This document shows positions 12,966 to 25,275 of a stretch of DNA of 64,000 nt, one piece after another. The DNA comes from Epiperipatus broadwayi. Taxonomy: Eukaryota; Onychophora; Udeonychophora; Euonychophora; Peripatidae. The stretch lies in assembly GCA_028023455.1 (NCBI GenBank), contig JAQFVV010012574.1, forward strand, positions 1,284,459 to 1,348,458. Reading direction: 5' to 3'. A program made the translations under genes and the position numbers. Numbering within the stretch: position 1 is the first letter of the stretch; every line of letters starts with the position of its first letter. The notes under the pieces were generated by a model. That model was not told the origin of the DNA, made no database searches, and worked only from the letters and a program-made list of their open reading frames with translations.

Positions 12966-13556
12966 CAAACTAGTCTGCACCATATTGGATGAGTAGGCAC
13001 TAGATAGAAATTTAATGCACAAACCTTGTTGCATCCCTTGATTACTCTGGCTTGCACAGAATTTCTGCTATGGAATGGAGAGTTTAGCCTCTTCGTAAAC
13101 AGCTTGTGTAAGATAAATAATGGTGATCATGTGATGTTTATTGCTTTAATACCAATCCTGACCAATATGATTATGGTGACTGTTGTTATTAAAGAATCAA
13201 AGATACCAAAAAGTAAGAATGCTGAACTGAGTTCAGATCTATACAATTACACAATGATCTTGAATTGAAAACATTATTGTTTTTATTTTGGACTCAAAGC
13301 TTTATAGTTATCTAATGTGGTAAAAGGTGGCTTCTGGGGGGTTTCATTAAATCCTAAGATCTATGTGCATTGCTCTCAGATCCAAATATTCCTCACTAAT
13401 GAAATCCACAAGCAAGAAACTAGTCTGGGGATATTAGATGAGTAGCCACTAGATAGGGATTTTATGCACAAATCTTCTTGCATTTCATTGATTACTCTGA
13501 CTTGCAGTGAATGGTGCTACTGTATGGAGAGTTTAGCCTCTGTGAATTTAGCATTT
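12966..13556 (-). repeat. Family A repeat, copies in inverted orientation
   Basis: From 12,966 the same family runs in reverse complement: ACTAGTCTGCACCATATTGG, ATGAGTAGGCACTAGATAG, GATTACTCTGGCTTGCACAG, GGTGATCATGTGATGTTTA, then a second unit from about 13,260 with CAAAGCTTTATAGTTATC and GATTACTCTGACTTGCAGTG. Together with copy 2 it forms a large imperfect palindrome centred near 12,966. Confidence 0.72.
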
Positions 13557-13867
13557 GTTTTCAGTTTTCATATAATTTGAATATGCCCATTAATTCAAAA
13601 ATAATCTTTTGCAAAATGCTAATGTAAATTTCTGAAGGTGCAGATATCCCAATTAAAATTCAATATATTATAGTGAGTCTATGGCAAATTTGCTTACAAA
13701 AATTAAGCAATACATCTGTTAATAAATCTATTCAACAATTGATCCCAATTCTAATCAAGTTATTTTAAATCATAAAAATGGACATAGGCCACTTATTTAA
13801 TCTTAATAAGTTTGGTGTTGTGTGTGAACAAAAAGATAATAGACAATAAAAAACAAAGAAAACATGT
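13557..13867. other. AT-rich spacer, nothing recognised
   Basis: No coding frame, tandem repeat or inverted repeat was seen. Confidence 0.6.
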
Positions 13868-14160
13868 GATAAATTGTTGGCCAATTTCCATCATCTATCA
13901 CTAAATGGCCAATGTCTCAAAAATTTTAAACTTTATTTAAACTTTCAAATACCAACCACTGGTAGTAATAACATATAAATAGACAACACAGGTTAATAAA
14001 TTCCACAAGGTTTCAAGTGGTACTAATGCTGACTCTTCTTCAGATATTGCTGGGCTGAATCAGTGACAATATTAGCATAGGAGTCAAACTTATACCTTTA
14101 GATTCTTATATATCACATTTTTAAGACAGAGTTTTTAACCAACTGAAGTATGGTTTATTT
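13868..14160 (-). mobile_element. SINE-2 (minus) preceded by hairpin-family sequence
   Basis: Bases 13,868-13,925 (GTTGGCCAATTTCCATCATC) resemble the hairpin arm at 27.7 and 43.9 kb. Bases about 13,965-14,160 are the minus-strand form of the tRNA-like SINE at 36.9 kb: read on the minus strand, an A-box-like TTGGTTAAAAACTCTGTCTT and a B-box-like GGTATAAGTTTGACTCC, followed by a body that includes CACTGATTCAGCCC. The same order of the two parts is seen at 36.2-36.5 kb. Confidence 0.55.
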
Positions 14161-14361
14161 TCAATTCAAATCACATCCTTAGAAATGTTCTAATATCATC
14201 AAATTAACCATAATTGAAATTTTAATTAAAAGCACATTTGGAGTTGAGCGAAATATAAAAGTATTGAAATCCTCTTCCAAAAATTTAAAATTATTCTATG
14301 CAGCAATCAACCTTTGTGTTTACACACAATGGTTACAGTTGTATAATGTAAATGCTACAAC
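14161..14361. other. AT-rich spacer, nothing recognised
   Basis: No feature was seen between the SINE and the minisatellite. Confidence 0.6.
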
Positions 14362-14659
14362 TGCCACATACCGCTTCTAAAAAATGCCACATAACGCTTC
14401 TAAAAAATGCCACATACCGCTTCTAAAAAATGCCACATACCGCTTCTAAAAAATGCCACATACCACTTCTAAAAAATGGCACATACCCCTCTAAAAAATG
14501 CCACATACCGCTTCTAAAAAATGCCACATACCCCTCTAAAAAATGCCACATACTGCTTCTAAAAAATGCCACATATCGCTTCTAAAAAATGCCACATACT
14601 GCTTCTAAAAAATGCCACATATCGCTTCTAAAAAATGCCACATACTGCTTCTAAAAAAA
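14362..14659 (+). repeat. 23-bp minisatellite, 13 units
   Basis: The unit is TGCCACATACCGCTTCTAAA followed by AAA. Thirteen units stand head to tail; units 6 and 8 are 22 bases (CCCCTC in place of CCGCTTC). Units 9 to 13 alternate strictly between a TACTG and a TATCG variant, a 46-bp higher-order dimer. There are no spacers of differing sequence, so it is not a CRISPR array. Confidence 0.95.
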
Positions 14660-15954
14660 GTATCTGTTGTACATAATTAAATTATCATTCTAAATTATAC
14701 AATTGTAAAAGTAGTGTTTAAACGAGTATTTTAAACTTGTTTAAATTATTACTAAATACTTATACTGCTTTAAAAAAATAATTAACCAAAAAATTCATTT
14801 AAATCTATTCGTTATATGCATTTACTTAAATTTTTGCATATTAAAATGTAAAAAAAAAATTATAATAAAAGTTAAAGATTATTCATATGATTTATGAAAA
14901 AGAAGGTCCAATGTAAGATGACAACTCCATGAGTTATTTTCTGTTTATATTTTGAAAATAAACTTTTTAAATTTATATTTTGTACAGAATTGAGAATAAA
15001 TAATAAGCTATTATGCTTTTTAACGAAATGACTTTTTAAGATATTAAAATTGTTTCAATTTTTTAGCTCTTTAATTTTTAATGATCTTTTACTGTATGAA
15101 TGTGATGTTTTGACTGCCTATTATATAGAACTGTGAATAACTATATATTCCTATAGTTTACAGATAAATTGAACTTTTTCATAAAGAATTGTGTCATGTT
15201 GATAATAGTGATTTATCATGTTATGCTATACCAAATATGTGATACAAGCTTAATTAGCTATTAAAAGAATTCCTTTTTTTTTTTCAATTTTTAAATTAAT
15301 TTTTAGAATAGGATTGGTGATGTTAATATGTTGTCTATCATAAAAAAATTGTGAACTATTACATATTCATGTAGCTGTAGATAATTAGCCTCCATAAAAA
15401 TGTATTTGGATAGCATACTTTTTGACTACATGTTTTTGAAATAGTGGCCTGACATTAGAGACTGTAATCTTATTATCTTTAAATTCTTTTCTTTTGAAAA
15501 TAAATTTTTAGCTTAGAATTGCAATTTTTGGTTCTATGTAAGTTACAGTTAAAAATTAATATATATTACAGATGTTCATATTGCATTCAAATAAACACAG
15601 TGTGACCTAATTTTTTTTTAAATATTTAACTTTTTCATTAAAGGCCATGCCATGATAATTGTAATCTTTGTAAATATTTTTATAATATCATCAGGCTGAT
15701 CTAAAAATGTTCAGAAAGCAAAGGGGTTAAATTTATGCAATTTGAATTAATGGTAGATAGTCTATGTGTAATGCAAATGTCGGTGTTATAAATAAAAATT
15801 CCTCTCACAAAAAACATAATTATTCACAAGAAAAGCTTTTCCCTTAAAATCTTATTAAAAGATAAATATTCTAAATCTTTAGTTCTTTTGGATATACATG
15901 TTTAATACAGTGTGGTTTACACATTAAATAAAGTTTTTAACTCATTATAAAATG
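14660..15954. other. AT-rich DNA, no gene seen
   Basis: Long A/T runs, no open frame with protein-like composition, no clear repeat. Confidence 0.65.
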
Positions 15955-16236
15955 AAATATTACATAGAAGCAAAACTCTCCATACAGCAGTCCCATTCAG
16001 TGCAAACCATAGTAATCAATGGATGCAGGAAGGTTTGTGAATAAAATCCTTCTCTAGTGACTCCTCATCCAATATCCCAGACTAGTTTATATTGTGGCTA
16101 TCATCAATGAGGAGCCTTGGATCTGAGAACACTGCACCTACATCTTTAATCTAATGCAACCCTCCAGAAGCCACATTTTACCTTATTAACTAACTTTAAA
16201 GCTTTGAATCCAAAATGAAGACACAATAATGCTTTT
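15955..16236 (+). repeat. Family A repeat, copy
   Basis: Marks present in order: CAAAACTCTCCATACAGCAG, AATCAATGGATGCAGGAAGG, CCAATATCCCAGACTAGT, GGATCTGAGAACACTGCACC and AACTTTAAAGCTTTGAATCC. It lacks the first part of the unit. Confidence 0.7.
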
Positions 16237-16800
16237 AATTTAATACACTGTACAGGCTTATTCACACCTGCACATATAATGTAATATATATTGGCTTTGA
16301 ACTCAGACTTTCACAAGACCCTCAACTTTCAATGCCATCTCATATTCCTGACCCACCTATGCAGTGTATTAAATTACATCTGCCCATCCCTCACATATGT
16401 ATGTAAAATGGATTAGTCTCTGGTACATGAAGGGTCAGAATGACTAACATCAACATGGATAATGTGACAACTTGGCACTAACATAGGCTTTGAATGTTCC
16501 ATCATCAGATTTTTAATGAAATGGATGGATGAACAGTTGTGGGTTGGACTAATTTGAAGCCTGTCCATTAAAGTATGAAACCTGGTTATCTTAATATAAA
16601 TCTGAGCACAGATTGTATATATGTGTAGAGATGGTAATCTGGACCAACTGATGATTGCTGGGTTTAGCATGAAATATGTATATTGGTGATTATTTAGCTT
16701 TTTAATATGTGTGTGATCAGGTGGGTCAGCAATATGAGATAGCATTGAGAGTTGAGGGTCATGTGAAAGTCTGAGTTTGAAGCCCATATAATGTTTTTTA
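16237..16800. mobile_element. Family B fold-back element
   Basis: Opens with TAATACACTGTACAGGCTTA and TTCACACCTGCACATATAAT, then GAACTCAGACTTTCACAAGA and CCCTCAACTTTCAATGCC. The same arm returns in reverse complement at about 16,665-16,800 (AATATGAGATAGCATTGAGA, GAAAGTCTGAGTTTGAAGCC). The arms are about 70-100 bases, with a spacer of about 300. A 124-codon minus-strand frame crosses the element but simply reads through the repeat and is not a gene. Confidence 0.65.
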
Positions 16801-16844
16801 ATAAAAACTCATGAGCTTGTATAGTTATATAGATATGAACTTAA

Positions 16845-17640
16845 TTCAACATCCATACTTTTTGGTGCCTTTGATTCTTTAATAACCACAGTTAACATAA
16901 TCCTATTGAGCAGGATTAGTATTTTAAATCACTAAACATCACATGATCACCACTCTTTATGCTTACACAGAGACAAAACTCTCCATACTGATGAAAGCCT
17001 CAAGCTAGAAACTAGTCTTGTGATATTGGATAATTAGGCACTAGATAGGGATTTTATGCGTAAATTTTCCTGCATCCATTGATAACACTGGCTTGAATAG
17101 AGTGGTTCTACTGTATGGATAGTTCTGCCTCTGTGTATGCAGCTTGTGTAAGCATAAAGAATTGTGATCATGTGATGTTTATTGGTTTAAAATACCAATC
17201 CTGCCTGGTGACTGTGGTTATTAAAAAACCAAAGATACCAAAAAAGTATGGATGCTAAGCTGAGTTCAGATCTATATGACAATATATGCTAATGAACTTG
17301 AACTGAAAACATTATTGTGTTTTTATTTCAGACTCAAAGCTTTATAGTTAACTAATAAAGTAAAAAGTGGCTGCTGGTGAGTTGCATTAGATCCTGAGGT
17401 CTAGGTGTAGTGCTCTCAGATCCAAGGCTCTTCACTGATGAAGGCCACAAGCCAGAAATTAGTCTGGGGGTAGTGGATGAGTATACACTTGATAGGTGTT
17501 TTACACACACACTTTTCTGCATCCATTGATTACTCTGGCTTGCACTAACTGACTCCTGTATGGAAAGTTTTGCTTCTGTTTAAACAACTTGTGTAAGCAT
17601 AAGGAATGGTGATCACATGATGTTTAATGGTTTAAAATGA
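16845..17640. repeat. Family A repeats, one forward half then two inverted units
   Basis: A forward fragment runs to about 16,987 (CATACTTTTTGGTGCCTTTG, CATCACATGATCACCACTC). From about 16,990 the family runs in reverse (GAAACTAGTCTTGTGATATTGG, AATTGTGATCATGTGATG). A second reverse unit starts near 17,290 with GACTCAAAGCTTTATAGTTA and ends with CATGATGTTTAATGGTTTAAA. The forward/reverse junction makes another fold-back structure. Confidence 0.68.
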
Positions 17641-18856
17641 AATATAAATTAGGATGTAAATTAATAATTATCAAAATTAAAATACAAATTTCAAAATTAT
17701 TAACATCATAAGCTTAAATATTAGGCCTTCTATAATAATATTTTTTATAAAAATATTTGTTCACTTAAGATTTTTGTTCTTTCTGCAAAATGCATGCATG
17801 TTTTCAATATTTTGGGTTTTTTAAAATAATTTCCTGATTGATATTTGTTAAGATAAATCCTTGAATGTTTTACCTTTTTAATTAATCCTTGGTTGCAAAT
17901 ACACTGAGAAATATTTTCAGATTTGGCTAATGGTTTTATACAGCTTTGGCTATCAGTCCTCTTCCCCATATTGAAACATCCACTTTAACTTCAAATGATT
18001 GTTTATATTAGAAATTTAAGGTTTAAGGTAAAATATTTTATTTAAAAGTATTCTTAAAAAAATCTATAATATACTCAAAAGTCATGCCTAGTTTCAGATC
18101 CTATTGTCACCACTTTTATATGCTAAAAGCTATGATGTAACTTATATTGTAACTTATATTTTAATTGAAGTTATGTTGCCTTGTATTAACTAAATCAGTT
18201 CTTTTTTAACATAGTGATTATTTTTGTTTCCTGATGTTTAACTCTTTATTCACATCATTCTCTTTTTAATTTTATATGAGTTTGTTTATTTAATACTTTT
18301 GTTTTACTTCAACTTAATTGTTTTTCACTAAATGAGATGTTCCATCTTTTTCCATTTACAAACTTGTTCACGTTAAATTTAATGATGGGTTTACAAAATT
18401 ATTTATACCATATATCTATTTGCTTAGTGGTTTGATAAAACTTGATTATACTTTTAATCAAAGTTTGGAATTCCCTTTTTTTAATTTCATTTATTTTATC
18501 CTGAAAACTATTTCCAAATTTTGCAAATTTTTATTTATGCTTTAATCTTATATTATAATATTTTGTGTAATATTATCTAAATTAAGGAAATAAATAATGA
18601 GTTAACTTTCCGCCATGTTTTATAAAATTTTATTCTCTTATTTTTCGATACAGATAATAAAGTATTTATTTTATCTTTTAAGACATATCATTGCATGGTT
18701 ATAATATATACATTTAAGTAAGTCAAATAAATATATATCAGTCACCAACATTTGTTAAAATATTAACACATTATTAATTTTAAAATCGTATTTTTAACAT
18801 AATATAACTTTTCATTAAATAGCGTAACAGCTATAAAATAAATTGTCTCCTTATTA
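17641..18856. other. AT-rich DNA, no gene seen
   Basis: A minus-strand open frame at 17,745-17,969 codes for a Lys/Ser-rich peptide with no recognised domain. No repeats were identified. Confidence 0.55.
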
Positions 18857-19811
18857 TTATATATGTTCCCGGCAAAGTGTGAACCACTGGTATTATATAA
18901 AATACCTAGACATTCTGTACAATGGGTGATGTTTTAGCGGGGGGGGGGGGGAGTATAAATTTTTATTTTTATATGCTCTCTCTAGACATTGTATAGAATA
19001 CCTAGATATTCTAAAAAATGCCAAACAGTTTTTCAGAAAAGTATGAAAAAGTTTAGCAAAAAGATCCATGAGAAAATGTAAAAATTCGATTAGAGGATGT
19101 AGGTTTTTTTCCATATTTAATCTCTATCAGAATAAAAAAAACTGACAAAAATAATTAGGTTTTTGTTTTTTGAGATTTTTAGTAAATAATAAATGTTTAC
19201 CTATATGTTGAATTTCTAGTAATACACTTGAGTTTCACTTTCTTAATTTCAAGTACTGCATCATTATTAGTTTTACTGACAAACCCTCTGATTTAAAATA
19301 TAATACTAACAAGTTATCATGTGATTATGGTAGTGAAATGCAGAATTTTATATAAAGATTGAATGTGTCAGGAAATAAATAATGGCTTTTTTACATCTAT
19401 ATTGTAAAACTAAAGCCCCAAAAGTGAAGAATTTTCAAATTATATAAATTTTTAAGAATGGAAAGAATTTCAAGACAATTATTCTTCTACTCTTCATTAT
19501 CTATCTATAAAATATAAACATATTTACTAACAATTTCAATCATTAATTGGACGACTAATTATGTGCTAAACATGTGAAACTTAACATTGATGTCACCTTT
19601 ATTACCCTTAATGTTCATCTTTGTGATCTTTAATATTTTCACTGGGAGTGTTTTATACTTTGCCTATTTTCCTTTTTGGCATTCTGTAAAATGCCTAGAA
19701 AATGTGTAGCCATCTAAGCATTTAATACTTGGATATCCCACTTTCAGCATTGTATATGATTCCTAGGCATTCTATGCAATATTTCCACATTTTGCCGGTA
19801 ACATATATATA
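18857..19811. mobile_element. TIR DNA element, about 955 bp, with CCTAGG subterminal repeats
   Basis: The left end TATATATGTTCCCGGCAAAG and the right end, in reverse complement TATATATGTTACCGGCAAAA, match over about 25 bases with three mismatches. Inside each end lie copies of a partly palindromic motif around CCTAGG: CATTGTATAGAATACCTAG near 18,987, GGCATTCTGTAAAATGCCTA near 19,678, and ATTCCTAGGCATTCTATGC near 19,760. Such subterminal arrays are often transposase binding sites. No transposase frame remains; a poly(G) tract lies at 18,940-18,951. The superfamily was not identified. Confidence 0.62.
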
Positions 19812-21109
19812 GTGTATTTCAATAAAAAGATGCTGATGTGAAATAAAACTTATGATGGTATTTATGTTCTATTACTCAAAATAGTATCTTTGAATAATAC
19901 TAACAGAAATGGTTGCAAAACTGTTTAATGCTATTCTTCATATCTTCTGTAGAATCATCTGCAAAAACTTTGTCATAAACTTTTGGATATTCTGAATTGA
20001 ATCATGATGCCCTTCATTCAGGAAACTTTAATTTTGGAAATAGACAAAAGTATTAGGAGCGAAAGCAGGAGAGAAGAGCAGATTTCCAAGCACAACAGAT
20101 TATCACATTATTATGCAATAATAGACAAGAGCCTTTTCTTCAGTATTTGTATTATTTGTGTAAAAAATTTGGCCCACAAATATTTTAAAACACCCAAATA
20201 ATAAGTGTTTACTGTATGATTGATCTTCAGGAATGTATTCATGGTTATTAAGACCTTTAGAGAAAAAAATGTTTGGATTTTAAAGTTTCCTCTATACTCA
20301 ACATAGCATCATTGTGCTATTATAAAAATGAGATCTATGTGCTTAACAAATAAAAATTTGAATATTACAAAATTTCTATTAATTCGTAATATTAACACAT
20401 AGTAAATCAAAAGATTTTGTGAATGTCAATGTATGTAAGAAAATAATGGATTTAAAAGTGAACAGAGTAACACATTTAATCTTTCAAACCAAGATACTTC
20501 AGATTGGCCTATATAAATCACAATTTCAGTTAAAGATAAGATGGCCACTCTTGACTTTATAATGCCTCCATCTTGTGTTTGGGTTTGAGAGTTTTCTCTT
20601 TACTCAACATAGCATCATTGAGCTATTATAAAAATCAGTAAGGTACATATGTTAAAATTGGTGAAATACTTTCTCTTTAATGAGCAATATTTTGATTTGG
20701 CTCTTTTAAATTTGCAAAATTTTATTTTTTTGTCCATTCCATTCTCTGGTGCTTCATTGATGGCTCATATTGAAAATTTAAATCTCGTTACCTGTTATGG
20801 AGAGGAGGTACCCAAAAATAGTTAAACATTTTAAATAAGACATTTATTTTATATAGCGTGATGTTTTTTTTTAAAAAACTGTAATATTAATAAGCTAATG
20901 CACATGCACTTTGTAGATTTAAAGTGACTGATTAGCACTTCATGCTCTCATTTCCAAATACTTTAGATTTGCCCATACATAAACATTTGGGTCAAAAACA
21001 TAGATGGATTCTTCCTATCTTTTCATAAAGACTTTATCTTGTTGTTTGGAAAGTGAGAGTATTCATCTATATAGTTAAACATTTTAAATAAAAAGTTGTA
21101 TATTTATTT
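19812..21109. other. AT-rich DNA with short internal direct repeats
   Basis: The phrase CTCAACATAGCATCATTG, followed by AGCTATTATAAAAAT or TGCTATTATAAAAAT, occurs near 20,297 and 20,597. GTTAAACATTTTAAATAA occurs near 20,821 and 21,075. This suggests an old local duplication of 250-300 bases. No gene was recognised; a 65-codon frame at 20,004-20,201 has no identifiable domain. Confidence 0.5.
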
Positions 21110-21765
21110 TTAGATATTCCAAATTGAATCACTTTCAAAGTATTGCCCATTTAATGCAAAGTAATAGTCTAAACATGATTTCCACTTTTTGAAATAGTCT
21201 AGAAACTTTTACAAAGAAATGCCTGTTGAAGCATCTGTCATTTTTTCTTCACCACTTTTAAGTCCATAAAAAAAATGAAGCATTTTTTTCATTTGAGAGA
21301 ATAAAAAGAAGTTGCATGGAGTGAGATCAAGCAAATATGGCTGATGGATAAGCTGGATCTTGCTGAATTTAATTTAAAACTGTTTCACAATCAAGGCTTT
21401 GCATAATAGAGTGTTATCATAGTGAAGATTGCGCTCCTCACTTTCACAAACTGGGACATTTAGATTTTACTGCATTACACAAAAGTTTTGGAATTTATAG
21501 ATTTTAAATACCTGATCACCATGAGCAAATTTTGCATCCAAAAAAATCAGCAACATCTTGACATTAAACTTTACTTGAAATGCTATTTGCCACATGGTGA
21601 ATTTGGCATTTTCATTAAACCACTTATAAGCTTGTGTTTTTCCAGAGCAACTTGATAGTAAACTGTTTCAAGCATTACAACCATTTTCCTGACCATTGTT
21701 CCTAAAAAAATAGAAATTTCACATTGTTCCAACTTTTCAGCCATTACAAAAATTGATAAATACAC
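21110..21765 (-). pseudogene. Mariner-type (DD34D) transposase pseudogene
   Basis: On the minus strand the N-terminal helix-turn-helix segment reads MAEKLEQCEISIFLGTMV... VMLETVYYQVALEKHKLI, resembling the mariner paired-like DNA-binding domain (family pattern LEQRxxIKFLxKLGKS...ML). Further on, about 21,430-21,390, is LHYDNTLLCKALIVKQF, the second catalytic Asp block (family HHDNAPxH), and about 21,340-21,300 PYLLDLTPCNFFLFSQMKK, the third block (family SPDLxPCDFF). Exactly 34 residues separate the Asp of HYDN from the Asn of CNFF, as in DD34D mariners, but that last catalytic Asp is Asn here. The C-terminal WKSCLDYYFALNGQYFESD ends at a TAA at 21,110-21,112. Stops and frameshifts make it dead. 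Terminal inverted repeats were not located. Confidence 0.8.
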
Positions 21766-22995
21766 ACTTTATAAAAAAAAAATTGCTATGTGGTACCATG
21801 TCTTCATACAATGACATCATTTGATGGATTGATGCAGAAGGATCCTTGCAGGAGATAACTAGAAGAAGCATATACTACAACAGGCATGACTACCAGAAAA
21901 TGATTCTGTTTATTTTTGACAAAAATTCTGTATCCATAGCAACAGTTATTTGCATGCCCTATAGTGCTCCATCCTAAATGTTTTTAATCACATCTCAACA
22001 AATAAAGTGTCAACTTTTTCAATTCTTCTATTGAAATGCAATGGTCATTGGTTTTGGTAATGAGACATAATGTTCAATTTGAAGAATTTCAGTAAATTTT
22101 TGCCCATTTTTTATTTGCACTTATTTTTAAAGTGCTTAAAATATGGATCAATTTTAAGACTTTTCTTGCCATCTCAGAATCTTGTAAACTACTTTAAAAT
22201 ATTCTTGTGACTTATCATGTTCCCATCACTGTTAGTTTTACCCAATTTAAAACAAAACTTAATGTTAGCATATTGTTTCATTATAGATTTTTTACAATGG
22301 TATGAAACACTCTATCATAGTCATGTCATAACTCATGATTTAAACATACTAGCATCCTAACATTTATATGGTGAATAACTAAAGTCTGTTGCTATATGAT
22401 ATATGCATTGATTCACAGATGAATCTGTAGGTAGTGTGGTAAGAAAATTAACAACTTTTTCATTGGAATAAACTATATATGTGTGTACCAAAACATAACT
22501 GGAGATTAATTTATAAAATTCAGTTTACCAATGTTAAATATCTAAATAATTGTCAGTTATTGGGAAAGCCCTATCTGTTTTGGCACAGTGTTTAAGAGGC
22601 AGAATTGAAAATTCTAGAATCGTTTCTCAACTGAGTAACATAATTTAAAATAATAAAAACTGTATTGGTTAAATAGAAATGATAAATAACCAATCTGCCA
22701 TCAGTATGTTCAAATGTCAGATGACCTTCCAAGCAACTTACTCTGTGTAATTATTAGTTATTGGAGATGACAAATAACTATACGCTAACTGAAACATCTA
22801 ACTGAAGCATCGTGTGTATGTGTATATATATAATAATAAACTAATAAGTGGTACTGATTTAGTATGCGCTCACAGCCAATTTGAATTCCAATAAGTGTCT
22901 ATCATTAATTTCTAAGACAATCTCTTCTTCTTTCTTTATCTAGGATAATATGATTTTCTTTTATTTTTTCTCTATTTTTTTTACTAATTCTTCTT
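21766..22995. other. AT-rich DNA, no gene seen
   Basis: Bases nearest the mariner pseudogene may include its 5' flank, but I could not find a terminal inverted repeat. Nothing else was recognised. Confidence 0.5.
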
Positions 22996-23300
22996 TTAAT
23001 ACATTGTACAGACTTAAACCTACATTTATATATGTAATATATGCGGGATTCGAACTCAGACTTTCACACGACCCAGTGCCATTTCATATTGCTGATCCAC
23101 CTGATCACACACATTTTGAAAAAATAAATAATCACCAATATATGTATTTCATGCTAAACAGCAATCATCAGTTGGTCTAGATTACTATCCTCACATATAT
23201 ATATAATCAGTGCTCAGCTTTATATTAAGATAGCCAATCTTCATACTTTAATGGACAGGCTTCAAACTATTCCAACTCGTAACTACAGTTGTTAAAATCT
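22996..23300 (+). mobile_element. Family B repeat, single-orientation copy
   Basis: TAATACATTGTACAGACTTA starts the unit. GAACTCAGACTTTCACACGA, CATTTCATATTGCTGATCC, CACCTGATCACACACATTT, AATAATCACCAATATATG, TTTCATGCTAAACAG and CTTTAATGGACAGGCTTCAA follow. This is the clearest full-length family B unit (about 300 bases). The reverse half seen at 16.7 kb is absent. Confidence 0.65.
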
Positions 23301-25151
23301 TATTTACCATTCTCTCTATCATTGAGATTAAAATTAAGAGATGTTGCTTTTAGAAGTTTAAGACAATAAATATTAAACGAAGTACAATATGTTATATTTG
23401 GATAAAGGAATATTAGTTAACCAATTTATTTTATTTTTTACAAAAAAAAAAAACTATACCTAATTATTTAATGCAAACTCTTTAATTTACAATAAATTGA
23501 GAATATATCCCCAAAGTGTAGTTATAAAATTCAAAGCTGATAGATCTATATATTTATTTTTTTAGGATTCACACTGTCACCCATATACCCATGCACAAGC
23601 ACACATAATTTTCAAAAATAGATATTTATAATTCTCACTTATACTTTATATAAGGTTTTCTTATTTACTTCTAATTAGATTTTTTTCTTATAACACTTCT
23701 GTTTACTTTCAAATAAAATAAAGAAGTTCGCAATTATTTAATAATATGTTCATTTTTATCTCTAAATTAAAAAAATATATTATTAAGTACAACATTCTAA
23801 AATAATTAGTTGCGAATTTTTTGGGTGAAGTGCCTTTATCAATGTTTTATTAAGACAATAGTAATTATTTTTGCCATCTTTCACCTTTCTTCCACTCATT
23901 ACAGTTTTTAATAAACTCCTCATTATCGATAGCTTGCTTTTTATTCTTGTTTGTCACTCAAGTTGTGGGGAATATAAAGGAGGCTAATGTAACAAATTGG
24001 TTTCGTTGTTACTTTAGCTAAGAAATGTTGGTAATTAATTGCAAAATCATTAGAAATATCGGTTAGAAAATGAATGAGACGTGAAATAAAACCTAAAGTG
24101 TGCATGCTTGATGCAAAATGTAAACCAATTAAACAATATCTCATAACTATAAAGAATACATGCTTCAAAAGAATATAAACTTTTTGATTATAGTTAATGT
24201 TTATTTAGAATTGTTAAGCTTTCTGTTGTTAATAATTAATAGTAATGTACGAATGATATTTTATAAATATCTTGAAGCAAAATTAACGATTGTAAAAACT
24301 GCAGATTACAGCCTATCTAATAATACAATTATTTTCACACGTAGGAAGAAGGTGTGATTATGATTATGGTAATGGTTGCTACTGCAAATCTTTTTGCGAG
24401 TATGTGTGGCATAGAATAAAGCTTAAACTAAAATCTGTTCTTAATTAATATATGATTACATATTTCTGCAAGACATTTACTCATCGGCGGGAATAATTAT
24501 GTCGATTCAGAGGAATAAGAAATAAACCGACTTTTATTCAATTAAATAATGATATTAAATAACACGAGAAAATAAATGGCATTAATAAAGAATCGGAACA
24601 TCAGAGTCTTCATCTATAAAGAGAGAAAAAAGAGAAAAATCTAAAATTCCATTTGAAAAAATATGAAAATGGCATACTAATTTTATAATTTAAAAAAAGA
24701 AAAATTAATCCAAATTGGAGTTATTTCTTTAGAAATGCAATTTTCTGTTATAATTTTGTATCGTAGTCTGATGCATGCGATGACAGTTTATTACATCAGT
24801 CTATACGTACACACACACCACATGATTTCCATTTATTAACGATTAATGATTCATTATATTCTTTTCCATGCATATGATCTAATTTTGAAACTAGATCAAT
24901 AAAATTTCAGCTTTTGAACAGGCTTAGAATTTTTTTTTTCTTTTAGCTAATCAGACTACCACAAAGTTAGTGAATAAAGCAAAAATTGCAATACTTCGCT
25001 ATTTGGAAGTTGATAAAACTGTTGATTAAAGCTTTTTGCTTCACTGTTCTTTATTCAAGGGCATTAAAAAGCATTTTGCTCTGCAATGGAACACTTAAAG
25101 GCTGTTTCATCTTTAGGTAACAATAACAGCAAAAATAATCCAATATCTATA
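23301..25151. other. AT-rich DNA, no gene seen
   Basis: Several short open frames occur (23,941-24,168 minus; 24,160-24,357 plus) with AT-rich random composition. No domain or repeat was recognised. Confidence 0.6.
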
Positions 25152-25275
25152 GTCATTTGGATTCTCATGTGTCATAGCTTCAGTCAGGGAATGAACCTAC
25201 TAACCTGGGACAACTGCTTGTAAAGCAGCTGTCACTGACCTCTCAACCACCAATGCTTAACTGGTTATTTGGATT
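25152..25275 (-). mobile_element. tRNA-derived SINE (minus) with near-perfect target duplication
   Basis: The body (25,164-25,263) is the reverse complement of the SINE at 49.3 kb: tail CATGTGTCATAGC, B-box region as GGGAATGAACC, A-box region as GACCTCTCAACC. Flanks GTCATTTGGATT (25,152-25,163) and GTTATTTGGATT (25,264-25,275) differ by one base and are probably the target-site duplication. The B box is mutated (CpG lost), so this is an older copy. Confidence 0.75.

Noticed and set aside
14362-14659. Regularly spaced repeat that could suggest a CRISPR array
   Set aside because: Units are contiguous without unique spacers and the DNA is eukaryotic; it is a minisatellite.
16413-16787. 124-codon minus-strand frame
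   Set aside because: It runs through a family B repeat arm, and other copies of the repeat do not keep the frame.
19930-20201. Second transposase fragment near the mariner pseudogene
   Set aside because: I could not place any mariner motif in the frames here, and the open frame composition is random.
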